From: CAYFXA01 sp964347135 | Lineage (GTDB): Bacteria; Patescibacteriota; Microgenomatia; PFEM01; JAHIFH01 | Length of the DNA stretch: 26,923 bases | Direction of reading: 5' to 3' | NCBI GenBank assembly: GCA_964347135.1 | Contig: CAYFXA010000002.1 | Location: forward strand, 1 to 26,923 | Shown: positions 9,216-16,377 of the stretch, piece after piece | How the letters are laid out: every line of letters begins with the position of its first letter | Position numbering within the stretch: position 1 is the stretch's first letter | Program-made: the position numbers and the translations under genes | The notes under the pieces: model-generated | Seen by the model: the letters and a program-made list of their open reading frames with translations, nothing else | What the model was told of the DNA's origin: nothing | The model's database searches: none

Positions 9216-9960
9216 ATTTACCTTTCCAATCATTAATTTTAACTCTCAAAATCTCCAAAAGCATCTCTTTTGATTCCCTGACAAAATTTCTTTGCTTTCC
9301 TATCGAAATATCCATATCTCGCCAATTCACCACTACTTCTTTTACCCTAAAACCCAATTTTTTGGCTACAAAGAGAACCTCAACATCGTAAGCACTTACA
9401 CGCCAGCCATGGGCTTTCTTGCCGTCTTTAAAAATGGCAAGTTTAGAAAAAATTTTTTTCACCGCATTTTTTTTAAATGCTTTAAAACCACATTGAGTAT
9501 CAACAACTTCTGGCAAAATAATTAGCCTTCTAGAATATAAAAAAATTTTAGCCATAATTTTCCTTACTAGAGGCGCTTGTTTGCGAACTGTACCTCTCGA
9601 ACCAAAAACCACGTCGTATTTCTCATCAAAATAAGGCAACAATTTGTCAATTTCAGAGATTGGTGTTGACAAATCCATATCAGCAAATAAAATAATTTCT
9701 CCTTTGGCCTTCTCTAATCCCGATTTGATCGCAAAAGGCTTACCCGCGTGTTTGTTTTTAAGAAGTTTAAAACGAGGATGATATTTAACGTGCTTTTCAA
9801 CTATTTTTAAACTCTTATCGGTTGAACCATCATCAGAAACAATAACCTCACTGGCGTAGTTTTGCTTTTTAAGATAATTTTCTATCTCTTCCAAAACTCC
9901 TTGTTTAAGGTTTTTTTCCTCGTTGTAACAAGGAATAATAACCGATAGATAAGGCTTCAT
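9208..9960 (-). CDS. Polyprenyl/dolichyl-phosphate beta-glucosyltransferase-like GT2 (ALG5-like)
   Basis: This 250-residue cytoplasmic GT-A enzyme begins SVIIPCYNEEKNL and has DDGSTDKS (43-50), the DMD metal motif (94-96) and DTQCGFKAF (154-162). The last is characteristic of the ALG5/DPM1 branch of GT2, which transfers glucose or mannose from a nucleotide sugar to polyprenyl phosphate. No C-terminal membrane segment is present. AAAGGA lies seven bases before the ATG, inside the end of the upstream gene, and the start shares ATGA with that gene's stop. It sits between two GT39-type genes, so it probably supplies their lipid-linked sugar. The sugar identity (glucose versus another hexose) is not certain. 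Confidence 0.87.
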   Translation of the reverse strand: MKPYLSVIIPCYNEEKNLKQGVLEEIENYLKKQNYASEVIVSDDGSTDKSLKIVEKHVKYHPRFKLLKNKHAGKPFAIKSGLEKAKGEIILFADMDLSTPISEIDKLLPYFDEKYDVVFGSRGTVRKQAPLVRKIMAKIFLYSRRLIILPEVVDTQCGFKAFKKNAVKKIFSKLAIFKDGKKAHGWRVSAYDVEVLFVAKKLGFRVKEVVVNWRDMDISIGKQRNFVRESKEMLLEILRVKINDWKGKYD

Positions 9961-11474
9961 TGCTCTATCCTTTCTCTTCTTTCAACAGTAATCCCCCCAA
10001 ATTTTTGACTTTTAATCACTTTGCCAATCCCCTCTTGCCGAGATAGCCAGGCCTCAAGTCTTTCTGGATGGGGCGGGTCAACCTCAGACAAAGTGTACAG
10101 TAATGGCACCCACTCTTCTACAGGTTGCTGATTATAAATCTGTTTTCCTCGCCAGGGAATCAAATAATCATAGGCATAGGGAATTACTGGGGGCACATAA
10201 ACATCAACATTAAATTTTTCATCTTTAGCATCTTGATAAATCCAGTCAATTGTTTGAAGTTGATTGCCCAAAGCAATTCGAGTCGGCGCATCCACTCTTT
10301 CGGCAAGGTAATTTTTTTGGGAAACAAGATTTTCATTGAGAAACCAAATAATGATGAAGATAAAAATGGGCAAAAGGAATTTCTTTTTTAAAAAGAAGGC
10401 AGTGAAAAGAGCAAAAAGGAAAATGAAAACTGGAAAATATCCTGTTAGATAATAGCCATAAAGTTGGCCATAATTTCCCACAAAAAAGAAAAGTAAAAAC
10501 AGAGGCAGAACAAGAAAACTAACAAGGATAAGAGTCATCGATTGACTCCTTTCTTTTTTTAAGAAAAAGAAAGTAAAAATTAGCCATAAAGATGCTAAAA
10601 TTTTTGACCCTAACCCGGGTCTTGGTTTTAGCTTGGAAAAAAAGGTGTCAAAGTAAAACAACAACCGCTCTTTAATCAATTGAAAAGTGGGAATCGTCCA
10701 GGTTTGAGTCTCCGTATTTAAATCTCCACGAGTAAAGCTGAAAAAATTTTTAGTCATTAAGAAGTTGTTTTTAATCTCAAATAAAAACTGGGGTACCAGA
10801 AAAGCAAGAAAAATTAAAATCGCCCCAAGGAGATATTGTTTCTTTTTAGGTTTGGTCCTAAAAACTAACCAAATTAATCCTATTACTGGAAAAAAGAAAA
10901 TAGCACTAGCTATTTGAAGTTGTAAAGTAACCGCAAGGCAAAAAGAAACAAGAAGCAAATATTTTTCTTTTTTCTCTAAAAAGAATTTTCCCAAACCATA
11001 AATTAATAAAACCACGAAGAATGGCTGGGGTGAAGGGTTAGAAAACCATCTGGCGGAAAGGGTTAAATAATAAGAAAACCCCCAGAAAAAAGCAGCCAAA
11101 ATTCCAACTTGTCGGCTGTAAAACTCTTTACCCAACCAATAGAGCATGAAAACGGCTCCCACGTCAAGAAGGCAAACAAAAATGGCAGGAATAACCGGGT
11201 TTCCTTGGCCAATAAAATAGAAGGGGGCTAAAAGATAAAACCAAAGGGGTCCCAGATACAAGCCACCGATGCCCGTTATTGGCCCAATTGCCGGTAAATC
11301 TCGCAATGCCAAAACATCAAGAACTCTAAGAGCATCACGCCCTTGATCATAGTAAAAACCCAATAAGTCATTGAGACGATAGAGGCGAAAGGAAGCAGAA
11401 AAAATTAAAATGATTAGGAGAGATAAATAAACAAGGCTATGACTGGAAATTTCCTTTTTTATTTTATCGAGCAT
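9957..11474 (-). CDS. GT39-like membrane glycosyltransferase (paralogue B)
   Basis: 505 residues from ATG 11474, which lies inside the last codons of the upstream gene; a TTG at 11495 is possible but directly abuts its only purine-rich site. After one membrane helix, FRLYRLNDLLGFYYDQGRDA places an acidic motif (YDQGRD, 42-47) in the first outer loop, followed by GPITGIGGLYLGPLWFYLL. About ten more helices and a soluble C-terminal part (about 420-505) follow. The same block (GRDAL, GPVTSIGNMYLGPLYYYL) occurs in the gene just upstream, so the two are tandem paralogues. It is inferred to use polyprenyl-phosphate sugars from the adjoining GT2 enzymes. Confidence 0.83.
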   Translation of the reverse strand: MLDKIKKEISSHSLVYLSLLIILIFSASFRLYRLNDLLGFYYDQGRDALRVLDVLALRDLPAIGPITGIGGLYLGPLWFYLLAPFYFIGQGNPVIPAIFVCLLDVGAVFMLYWLGKEFYSRQVGILAAFFWGFSYYLTLSARWFSNPSPQPFFVVLLIYGLGKFFLEKKEKYLLLVSFCLAVTLQLQIASAIFFFPVIGLIWLVFRTKPKKKQYLLGAILIFLAFLVPQFLFEIKNNFLMTKNFFSFTRGDLNTETQTWTIPTFQLIKERLLFYFDTFFSKLKPRPGLGSKILASLWLIFTFFFLKKERSQSMTLILVSFLVLPLFLLFFFVGNYGQLYGYYLTGYFPVFIFLFALFTAFFLKKKFLLPIFIFIIIWFLNENLVSQKNYLAERVDAPTRIALGNQLQTIDWIYQDAKDEKFNVDVYVPPVIPYAYDYLIPWRGKQIYNQQPVEEWVPLLYTLSEVDPPHPERLEAWLSRQEGIGKVIKSQKFGGITVERRERIEQ

Positions 11475-13017
11475 GGATAAGACGATAGATTTCAACTCCT
11501 TCTAATTCCCATTCTTCATCGATTTCTGACCAACCAAAATTAGCGATTTCTGCTTGGGGGTCGGTTGGAGGTTGACAAGGTAACTTCTCACAAACAACAA
11601 AAAGTTGGTCGGTAATTGTTTCTTCGGCTCTTAATGGCTCGATATCGGTTGGCGGAATCCCCCATCTCTCCATAAAATAGGCATAGGCAGCAGGATAATT
11701 TCTTTCCGCAATCAATCCTAGGTTAAAAGGCTCCCCTTTTGACTGGTCAACAATAAAGCGAGCAATTTTCTGGGTTCGGTTTAACTGGTTATTGGGTTGT
11801 CCTTTTAATGGTATTTTTTGGCAAGAAAGAAGAATCAAGAAACAAAGAACCAAAATGGTAATAGTTTTTCCCAACAATTTTAATTGCCAAAATCTTGATA
11901 AAACCCAACCAATAAGTAAAAAGGGAACAGGAAAAAAGAAACCAAAATAGTGATCATAAATGTGTTGCTTATAATTACCCAATCCAAACAGGCCCACCAT
12001 TAACCAAACTAAAATTAAAATCAATTCCCTATTTTCTCGCCAAATTTTTTTCCAATTTGGTTTTCTAAAATAATTTTCAAAGTTAACGCCCAATAAACCA
12101 ATAATGATTAACAAAGTAACCCAAACTCCTACTTCTTCGTTTTTTCCTGCTAAGAGTCTAGTTGATACTTGATTAACCAAATCCCAAAGTTTGGGAACAG
12201 CCTTATAAATTTTCAAATTGACTGTTGTTTGCCGAACCGTAAAAAAAGCTTTAAAGGCTTGGAAATTAATGAAATTATGACGCAAGTCAAACCAAACTAA
12301 AGGGGCAAGAGTAAGAATGCCAAAAATGAGAAGGCAATAGACTGTGTGTTTAATTAGCGATTTCAACTTTGACTTTTGTCTAAAAGCATCTCTTAGTGCC
12401 AACAGCCAAAAAACACTAACGGTGGGAATTAAAAGCAAACCAAGATAATGAGATTGAAGAGTAAACGAGAGAGCAACACCAACAATGGGAATCCACCAAA
12501 ATCTTTTTTTAATCCAAAATTGATAAACACCGTAAATCGTTAAAAGAGCAAAAAAGGGCATGATATTGGGATTCCATGAAGAAAGAGAATAGATAATCAC
12601 CACGGGTGAGATAGCATAAAATAAAGCCGCGATTAAACCCACATTTTTATCAAACCACTCCCGACCTACCCACCAAATAAAGCCGATGGTAACTACCCCC
12701 AAAAAAGCTACCATCGCTGAAGGCCCAACCGGAGATAAATTGAATAACAAAAACCAAGGCAGAGCTAAATAATAATACAAAGGGCCCAGATACATATTGC
12801 CGATTGAGGTCACTGGGCCGATGAGAACAAACTTCCCTTTTTTAATCATTCTTAACCAAACCAAGGCATCACGCCCCTCATCTCCCAAAAAAGTCATGTA
12901 CTCAGGCAGACGATAAAAACGGAGAAAAGCACCAAGAAGAAGAATTAAAGCTAAAAAAACGAGTTCGGTTTTATTGAATTCAATGAATTCGACTACTTTC
13001 TTTTTTAAGTCTTCCAT
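11464..13017 (-). CDS. GT39-like membrane glycosyltransferase (paralogue A)
   Basis: 517 residues. N-terminal helix, then FLRFYRLPEYMTFLGDEGRD with D46-E47 and R49-D50 in the first outer loop, GPVTSIGNMYLGPLYYYL, and about ten further membrane segments. The soluble C-terminal region (about 415-517) contains CEKLPC, a Cys pair that could be oxidised outside the membrane. The ATG at 13017 overlaps the end of the DPM1-like GT2 gene by 13 bases, and no Shine-Dalgarno site is visible, so translation is probably coupled. Its motif order matches its downstream neighbour. The GT-C class is well supported; the acceptor is unknown. Confidence 0.84.
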   Translation of the reverse strand: MEDLKKKVVEFIEFNKTELVFLALILLLGAFLRFYRLPEYMTFLGDEGRDALVWLRMIKKGKFVLIGPVTSIGNMYLGPLYYYLALPWFLLFNLSPVGPSAMVAFLGVVTIGFIWWVGREWFDKNVGLIAALFYAISPVVIIYSLSSWNPNIMPFFALLTIYGVYQFWIKKRFWWIPIVGVALSFTLQSHYLGLLLIPTVSVFWLLALRDAFRQKSKLKSLIKHTVYCLLIFGILTLAPLVWFDLRHNFINFQAFKAFFTVRQTTVNLKIYKAVPKLWDLVNQVSTRLLAGKNEEVGVWVTLLIIIGLLGVNFENYFRKPNWKKIWRENRELILILVWLMVGLFGLGNYKQHIYDHYFGFFFPVPFLLIGWVLSRFWQLKLLGKTITILVLCFLILLSCQKIPLKGQPNNQLNRTQKIARFIVDQSKGEPFNLGLIAERNYPAAYAYFMERWGIPPTDIEPLRAEETITDQLFVVCEKLPCQPPTDPQAEIANFGWSEIDEEWELEGVEIYRLIHAR

Positions 13018-13730
13018 TTCTTTTTCAGTTTTCGGTAAAAACGTAAAAGATCAACATAACCACTAAGAGCAACTTTTAAAGTTATGCCCGTTGCCTGTCC
13101 CGCTTCTCTTGGGTAGTGATGGACTCCAATCTGGTTAATTTTAAATCCTTCTTTTTTGGCTTGAACTAAAAGCTCGGTGGAGATAAACGGTCCTCGCTCG
13201 GCTTCAAGTTTATGAATTTTATCAACCACTTCTTTTTTAATTAATTTAAAACCACAATCAATATCCCTCACCCTAAGACCAAAAAGCAGAAAAACAGGCA
13301 ATTCCCAAAGAATTTTTGAAATTAAAATCCGATAAAAAGGAACCGCTCTTTTGAGGTAATAACCAATCACCAAATCGGCACCGGTTTTTTTCTGAGTTTC
13401 GATAAATTTTGTGATTTCAGAAAAGTCAAATTGACCATCAGCATCAGTAAAAGCAATTAATTTATACTTAGAATTATAAACGCCACTCTTAATGGTTGAC
13501 CCGTAACCTCGATTAGGAGAGTGAGTAATCATTCTGATTCGGGGCTCCTTTTTAATCAACTCTTCAACGATTTCACCTGTTCTATCGGTTGAGCCATCGT
13601 TAACCACAATAATTTCCCATTTCTCAGCCACTTTAGGGAGAATCTTCATGGCTTTGGTAATGGTTGTTTTGATATTATCTTCTTCGTTATAAGCAGGAAA
13701 AAAAACCGAAAGCTCTTTAGCCTTTTTCAT
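13005..13730 (-). CDS. Polyprenyl-phosphate mannose synthase-like GT2 (DPM1-like)
   Basis: 241 residues, soluble GT-A fold. It starts LSVFFPAYNEEDNI, with VNDGSTDRTGEIV (from 43), DAD metal motif at 96-98 in FTDADGQFDFSEI, and RDIDCGFKLI, the acceptor-side motif of the DPM1/ALG5 group. These enzymes make polyprenyl-phosphate-linked hexose from a nucleotide sugar at the inner membrane face. It is the first gene of the minus-strand glycosylation run and shares a short divergent promoter with the PIG-V-like gene, so the donor synthase and one likely user are controlled from the same site. AAGG lies five bases before the ATG. The sugar could be mannose or another hexose. Confidence 0.87.
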   Translation of the reverse strand: MKKAKELSVFFPAYNEEDNIKTTITKAMKILPKVAEKWEIIVVNDGSTDRTGEIVEELIKKEPRIRMITHSPNRGYGSTIKSGVYNSKYKLIAFTDADGQFDFSEITKFIETQKKTGADLVIGYYLKRAVPFYRILISKILWELPVFLLFGLRVRDIDCGFKLIKKEVVDKIHKLEAERGPFISTELLVQAKKEGFKINQIGVHHYPREAGQATGITLKVALSGYVDLLRFYRKLKKKWKT

Positions 13731-13737
13731 ACAAGCC

Positions 13738-13775
13738 TTATGATAGCATAGAGAAAGCGGTTTATGCTATGATAA
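13738..13775. promoter_or_regulatory. Divergent promoter with 13-bp inverted repeat
   Basis: The 50-base gap between two divergent genes holds TTATGATAGCATA (13738-13750) and TATGCTATGATAA (13763-13775), inverted copies matching at 12 of 13 positions with a 12-base spacer. Each arm contains -10-like hexamers. TATGAT at 13768-13773 stands seven bases before the plus-strand ATG at 13781, and TATCAT on the minus strand stands nine bases before the ATG at 13730. The arms may be paired promoters, a protein-binding operator, or both. Confidence 0.5.
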
Positions 13776-13780
13776 CCATA

Positions 13781-14944
13781 ATGGAAACTGTTCAAAAATC
13801 TTGGCGAGATTTATTAATTATTGCTTTTATCAGCTTAATCTCCACCGCTCTTATTTGGCTTCCTTTTTTTCTTAAATTAACGAGTTTCTGGAAAATTTCT
13901 TTACCAGCCGAGGGCATGGCAACGATAATGAAGAATTTCGACGGCCTTTATTATGTTGTCATTGCCAAATCTCTTTACAATCCCGAAGTTATTAAAAACC
14001 TGGTTCCTTTTGACTTGCCCGTAATCCATTACGCCGCTCACTTTCCTCTTTACCCCCTCTTAATTAAAATCGGGGGTTTGGTAATCAGTCATACTTGGTC
14101 AATGCTTTCGATTAGTGTTATCGCTTCTTTGTTTTCGGCAATGGCCTTTTATCTTTTTCTTAAGGAATTTAAACTTTCAAAAGAGCCTTTGTGGTTAACA
14201 ATCATTTATCTCCTTTTTCCCGCCCGCTGGTTAATTGTTCGCTCGGTTGGCTCACCAGAACCTTTGTTTATTTTCTTTTTGTTGGTTTCTTTTTGTTTTT
14301 TTAAAAGGAAAAATTGGTGGTTAGCTGGGGTTTTTGGGGCTTTAGCCCAGTTGACTAAACCACCTGGCATCCTTCTCTTTATTGCTTATGGCATTTTTCT
14401 CTTTTGGAAAAATTGGTCATCTATCAAAGCAAATTGGCAATCTAAGCTTCCTCGATTAATTAAAACTTATTATCCGCTATTATTAATTCCAGCAGCCTTA
14501 ATTTCTGTTTATCTATACTATTTATATATTTATGGCGATTTTTGGGCCTATTTTCACTCTGGCGACAATATCCATCTCTTTTGGCCACCTTTACAGGTTT
14601 TCAATGCCGCTGCAGCCTGGGTGGGCACTTACTGGCTAGAAGAAGTCATTTATATCTACCTCATAGGCATTTTGGGGGTAATCTATCTTTTTAAACAAAA
14701 GCGTTATGACTTGGGATTATTTGCTGCTACCTTCTTTTACACCACTCTCTTTATCTCCCATCGCGATATCAGTCGTTACAGTTTGCCCATGCTTCCTTTT
14801 ATCTTAATTGCTTTTGAAAAATTTTTGGTGAAGAAGGAATTCAAGATTGCTTTTGTTGTCATCCTCTTGCCAATCTATCTCTACGTCATCAACTTTATTG
14901 CCGGTAATACTCTAGCAGTGGCTGATTGGGCTCCTTTTCTTTAA
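13781..14944 (+). CDS. PIG-V-like GT-C mannosyltransferase
   Basis: 387 residues from ATG 13781, chosen because the in-frame ATG at 13769 lies inside the predicted -10 box; the message would be leaderless. The first helix is followed by KNFDGLYYVVIAKSLYN, with an acidic residue in the outer loop as in PIG-V and related GT-C mannosyltransferases. Then come HFPLYPLL, about ten helices, and SHRDISRYSLPMLPF near the C-terminus, also typical of that group. It is the only plus-strand gene of the glycosylation island and diverges from the DPM1-like gene that could make its donor. Its stop overlaps the stop of the converging 62-residue gene. The class is fairly clear; the acceptor is unknown. Confidence 0.82.
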   Translation: METVQKSWRDLLIIAFISLISTALIWLPFFLKLTSFWKISLPAEGMATIMKNFDGLYYVVIAKSLYNPEVIKNLVPFDLPVIHYAAHFPLYPLLIKIGGLVISHTWSMLSISVIASLFSAMAFYLFLKEFKLSKEPLWLTIIYLLFPARWLIVRSVGSPEPLFIFFLLVSFCFFKRKNWWLAGVFGALAQLTKPPGILLFIAYGIFLFWKNWSSIKANWQSKLPRLIKTYYPLLLIPAALISVYLYYLYIYGDFWAYFHSGDNIHLFWPPLQVFNAAAAWVGTYWLEEVIYIYLIGILGVIYLFKQKRYDLGLFAATFFYTTLFISHRDISRYSLPMLPFILIAFEKFLVKKEFKIAFVVILLPIYLYVINFIAGNTLAVADWAPFL

Positions 14945-15129
14945 AGACAATCAAGAAATTGATAGGTTGTTCGGCCCAAACAATAATCCCCTAACCGAAT
15001 ACCCCGACAAACTGCCTGATACCCACATTTTACTGGGATCGAATAATTATTGAACCACCACCAAACACCCAAGAGAACCACCAAACCAACTAAAATTATT
15101 AGAAGAATGGGCATTTTTTTCTTTTTCAC
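14941..15129 (-). CDS. Small membrane-anchored four-cysteine protein
   Basis: 62 residues starting at GTG 15129, with AGGA eight bases upstream; an ATG at 15114 would remove five lysine-rich residues. A basic MKKKK stretch and one membrane helix (about 7-26) precede a tail of about 35 residues with Cys at 35, 41, 50 and 61. By the positive-inside rule the tail would face outward, where two disulfides or a metal site are possible. The gene is the last of the Cys-rich operon, five bases after the preceding stop, and its own stop interlocks with the converging PIG-V-like gene. No family is recognised. It could be an accessory or membrane anchor for the Cys-rich proteins. Reality is supported by the ribosome site, operon position and sensible topology. 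Confidence 0.6.
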   Translation of the reverse strand: MKKKKMPILLIILVGLVVLLGVWWWFNNYSIPVKCGYQAVCRGIRLGDYCLGRTTYQFLDCL

Positions 15130-15134
15130 TAAAT

Positions 15135-16052
15135 CTATCCTACCTTTTTTTCAGAAATCTGTCCATAGTGTTCTGTCCACCCCAATTCCTTTTTAATTTC
15201 CGCTACTTTTTTAAAGTATTCCTCTTTTGAGTATTGTTTGTTTAAGATGCAGTACTTTGCTTTATTCAAATTAACGCATCCCCAGCAGTGTTCGCAATTT
15301 TCGCAACTGAAGCAATAGTGGCAATCACGACAATGACTACAGAGGTCAATATGACTGCACTGATAGCAAAATCCTCCCTTACCAGAATAACAAAGTTCAC
15401 ACTCATACGCCTGATCCATATCCATAGAGTCTCGACAGAACTTAGATTGATAAAGATAAGCTGAATTTTCGTCACCAACACCATCAAAAATCCAATAAGA
15501 ATTAGCGCAATTGGTAATATAGTTTCCATAAGGACAGTTTTCTGTTTTTAAACTAGAAACCCGTCGCCTTGGATATTTATCAGAAATTTTTTTCAGTCTT
15601 TTCAAATTTTCTTTTTGTGGCAATTTTTTTAACTCAGCCACTCTTTTGAAATATTCCTCTTTTGAATATTGTTTGTTAAAAATGCAATATTTATGGTGGT
15701 GAAGTCCGACACAACCAAAACAATCATGGCAATCACGACAAAAAAAGCAAAATTGACAATCTCGACAAAGGAGGCAATTTTGACACCAGGCACAGTTATA
15801 ACACTTCTGACAATCAACGCACTGATAACAGAATTGGGATTCAAAAGTAAAATCGCAGTCAAAACAGTCAACAATCTTATAAGGAAAATAACAATAGGCA
15901 CTATCCTCGGCAATACCGCCATCAAAGCAGTAGTAACAGTTTTTAATCACATGGATTGAGTTAACATAAGGAGAGTTTTCATTGTCAAGACTATCTCGAG
16001 GAAGAACTGGTAAAGACCTTTTCAGTTTCTCAAAATCCTCCAAAAATCTCAT
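15135..16052 (-). CDS. Cys-rich triplet-repeat protein, copy 2
   Basis: 305 residues with 36 Cys. Two homologous halves (about 30-145 and 170-290) each end in a block like FGCVGLHHHKYCIFNKQYSK followed by a charged helix (EEYFKRVAELKK). In half one, every Cys lies at a multiple of three (39, 42, 54, 63, 66, 75 to 114, 123), including 14 successive Cys exactly three apart from 75 to 114. Half two keeps the same spacing with one frame shift between 221 and 229, then 10 Cys over 229-259. No signal peptide or membrane helix is seen, so it is probably cytoplasmic. AAAGGAG sits four bases before the ATG, which shares one base with the upstream stop (TAATG). The function is unknown; a metal-binding or solenoid structure is plausible. 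Automated names such as CaiB/BaiF, which I recall for similar proteins, have no support here. Confidence 0.88.
   Translation of the reverse strand: MRFLEDFEKLKRSLPVLPRDSLDNENSPYVNSIHVIKNCYYCFDGGIAEDSAYCYFPYKIVDCFDCDFTFESQFCYQCVDCQKCYNCAWCQNCLLCRDCQFCFFCRDCHDCFGCVGLHHHKYCIFNKQYSKEEYFKRVAELKKLPQKENLKRLKKISDKYPRRRVSSLKTENCPYGNYITNCANSYWIFDGVGDENSAYLYQSKFCRDSMDMDQAYECELCYSGKGGFCYQCSHIDLCSHCRDCHYCFSCENCEHCWGCVNLNKAKYCILNKQYSKEEYFKKVAEIKKELGWTEHYGQISEKKVG
15202..15242 (-). repeat. 41-base direct repeat, copy B (end of Cys-rich copy 2 gene)
   Basis: This stretch is identical to 16412-16452 and encodes the QYSKEEYFKKVA block near the C-terminus of both Cys-rich proteins. It marks the tandem duplication of the cassette and could still allow recombination between copies. 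Confidence 0.8.
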
Positions 16053-16363
16053 TAAACTCCTTTTGGTTTAAAAGCTTCATCTAGTTTTAAAGGATCAACC
16101 CGATTGTAAAAGTCATTAAAACAGGGTTCACAATAAACAATGAAACCTGATTTTTTGGGATAAATCGTTATAATTTCTTTGCCACACTTATCACAGGGGC
16201 GCTTGTAGAAATCTCGCCAACCGCGCATCTCTTGCCGTTTTTTATGGCGACACTTGGGGCATTCCTTGGGCTTGGGATACCCATGTTTTTCATAGAAATC
16301 GGTTTCCATCTTAATCATTCGGAATTTTTTATTACAACTTTTACATTTTCTTGTTTTACCCAT
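16052..16363 (-). CDS. Double zinc-ribbon protein, copy 2
   Basis: 103 residues with eight Cys in four CxxC pairs: 7/10 with 35/38, and 57/60 with 78/81. The first ribbon (CKSCNKKF ... CPKCRHKK) resembles the 'probable zinc-ribbon' zf-trcl type with its FYEKHGYPKPKECPKC segment. The second (CDKCGKEI ... YCEPCF) is a separate ribbon followed by FYNRVDP. The spacing of all eight Cys is identical in the upstream copy at 17267. AAAGGAG is nine bases before the ATG and overlaps the stop of the upstream gene. Being translationally linked to a Cys-rich partner suggests a chaperone, metal-donor or nucleic-acid-binding role for that pair. The zinc-ribbon fold is well supported; the function is not known. 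Confidence 0.87.
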   Translation of the reverse strand: MGKTRKCKSCNKKFRMIKMETDFYEKHGYPKPKECPKCRHKKRQEMRGWRDFYKRPCDKCGKEIITIYPKKSGFIVYCEPCFNDFYNRVDPLKLDEAFKPKGV

Positions 16364-16377
16364 CTATTTTTTCTCCT

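Noticed and set aside
15629..15959. Long hydrophobic open frames in other registers and on the opposite strand of the Cys-rich genes
   Set aside because: They arise from the repeated TGT/TGC codons read out of frame, lack ribosome sites, and recur wherever the triplet pattern occurs. The Cys-rich frame has conserved motifs, a strong ribosome site and a paralogue.
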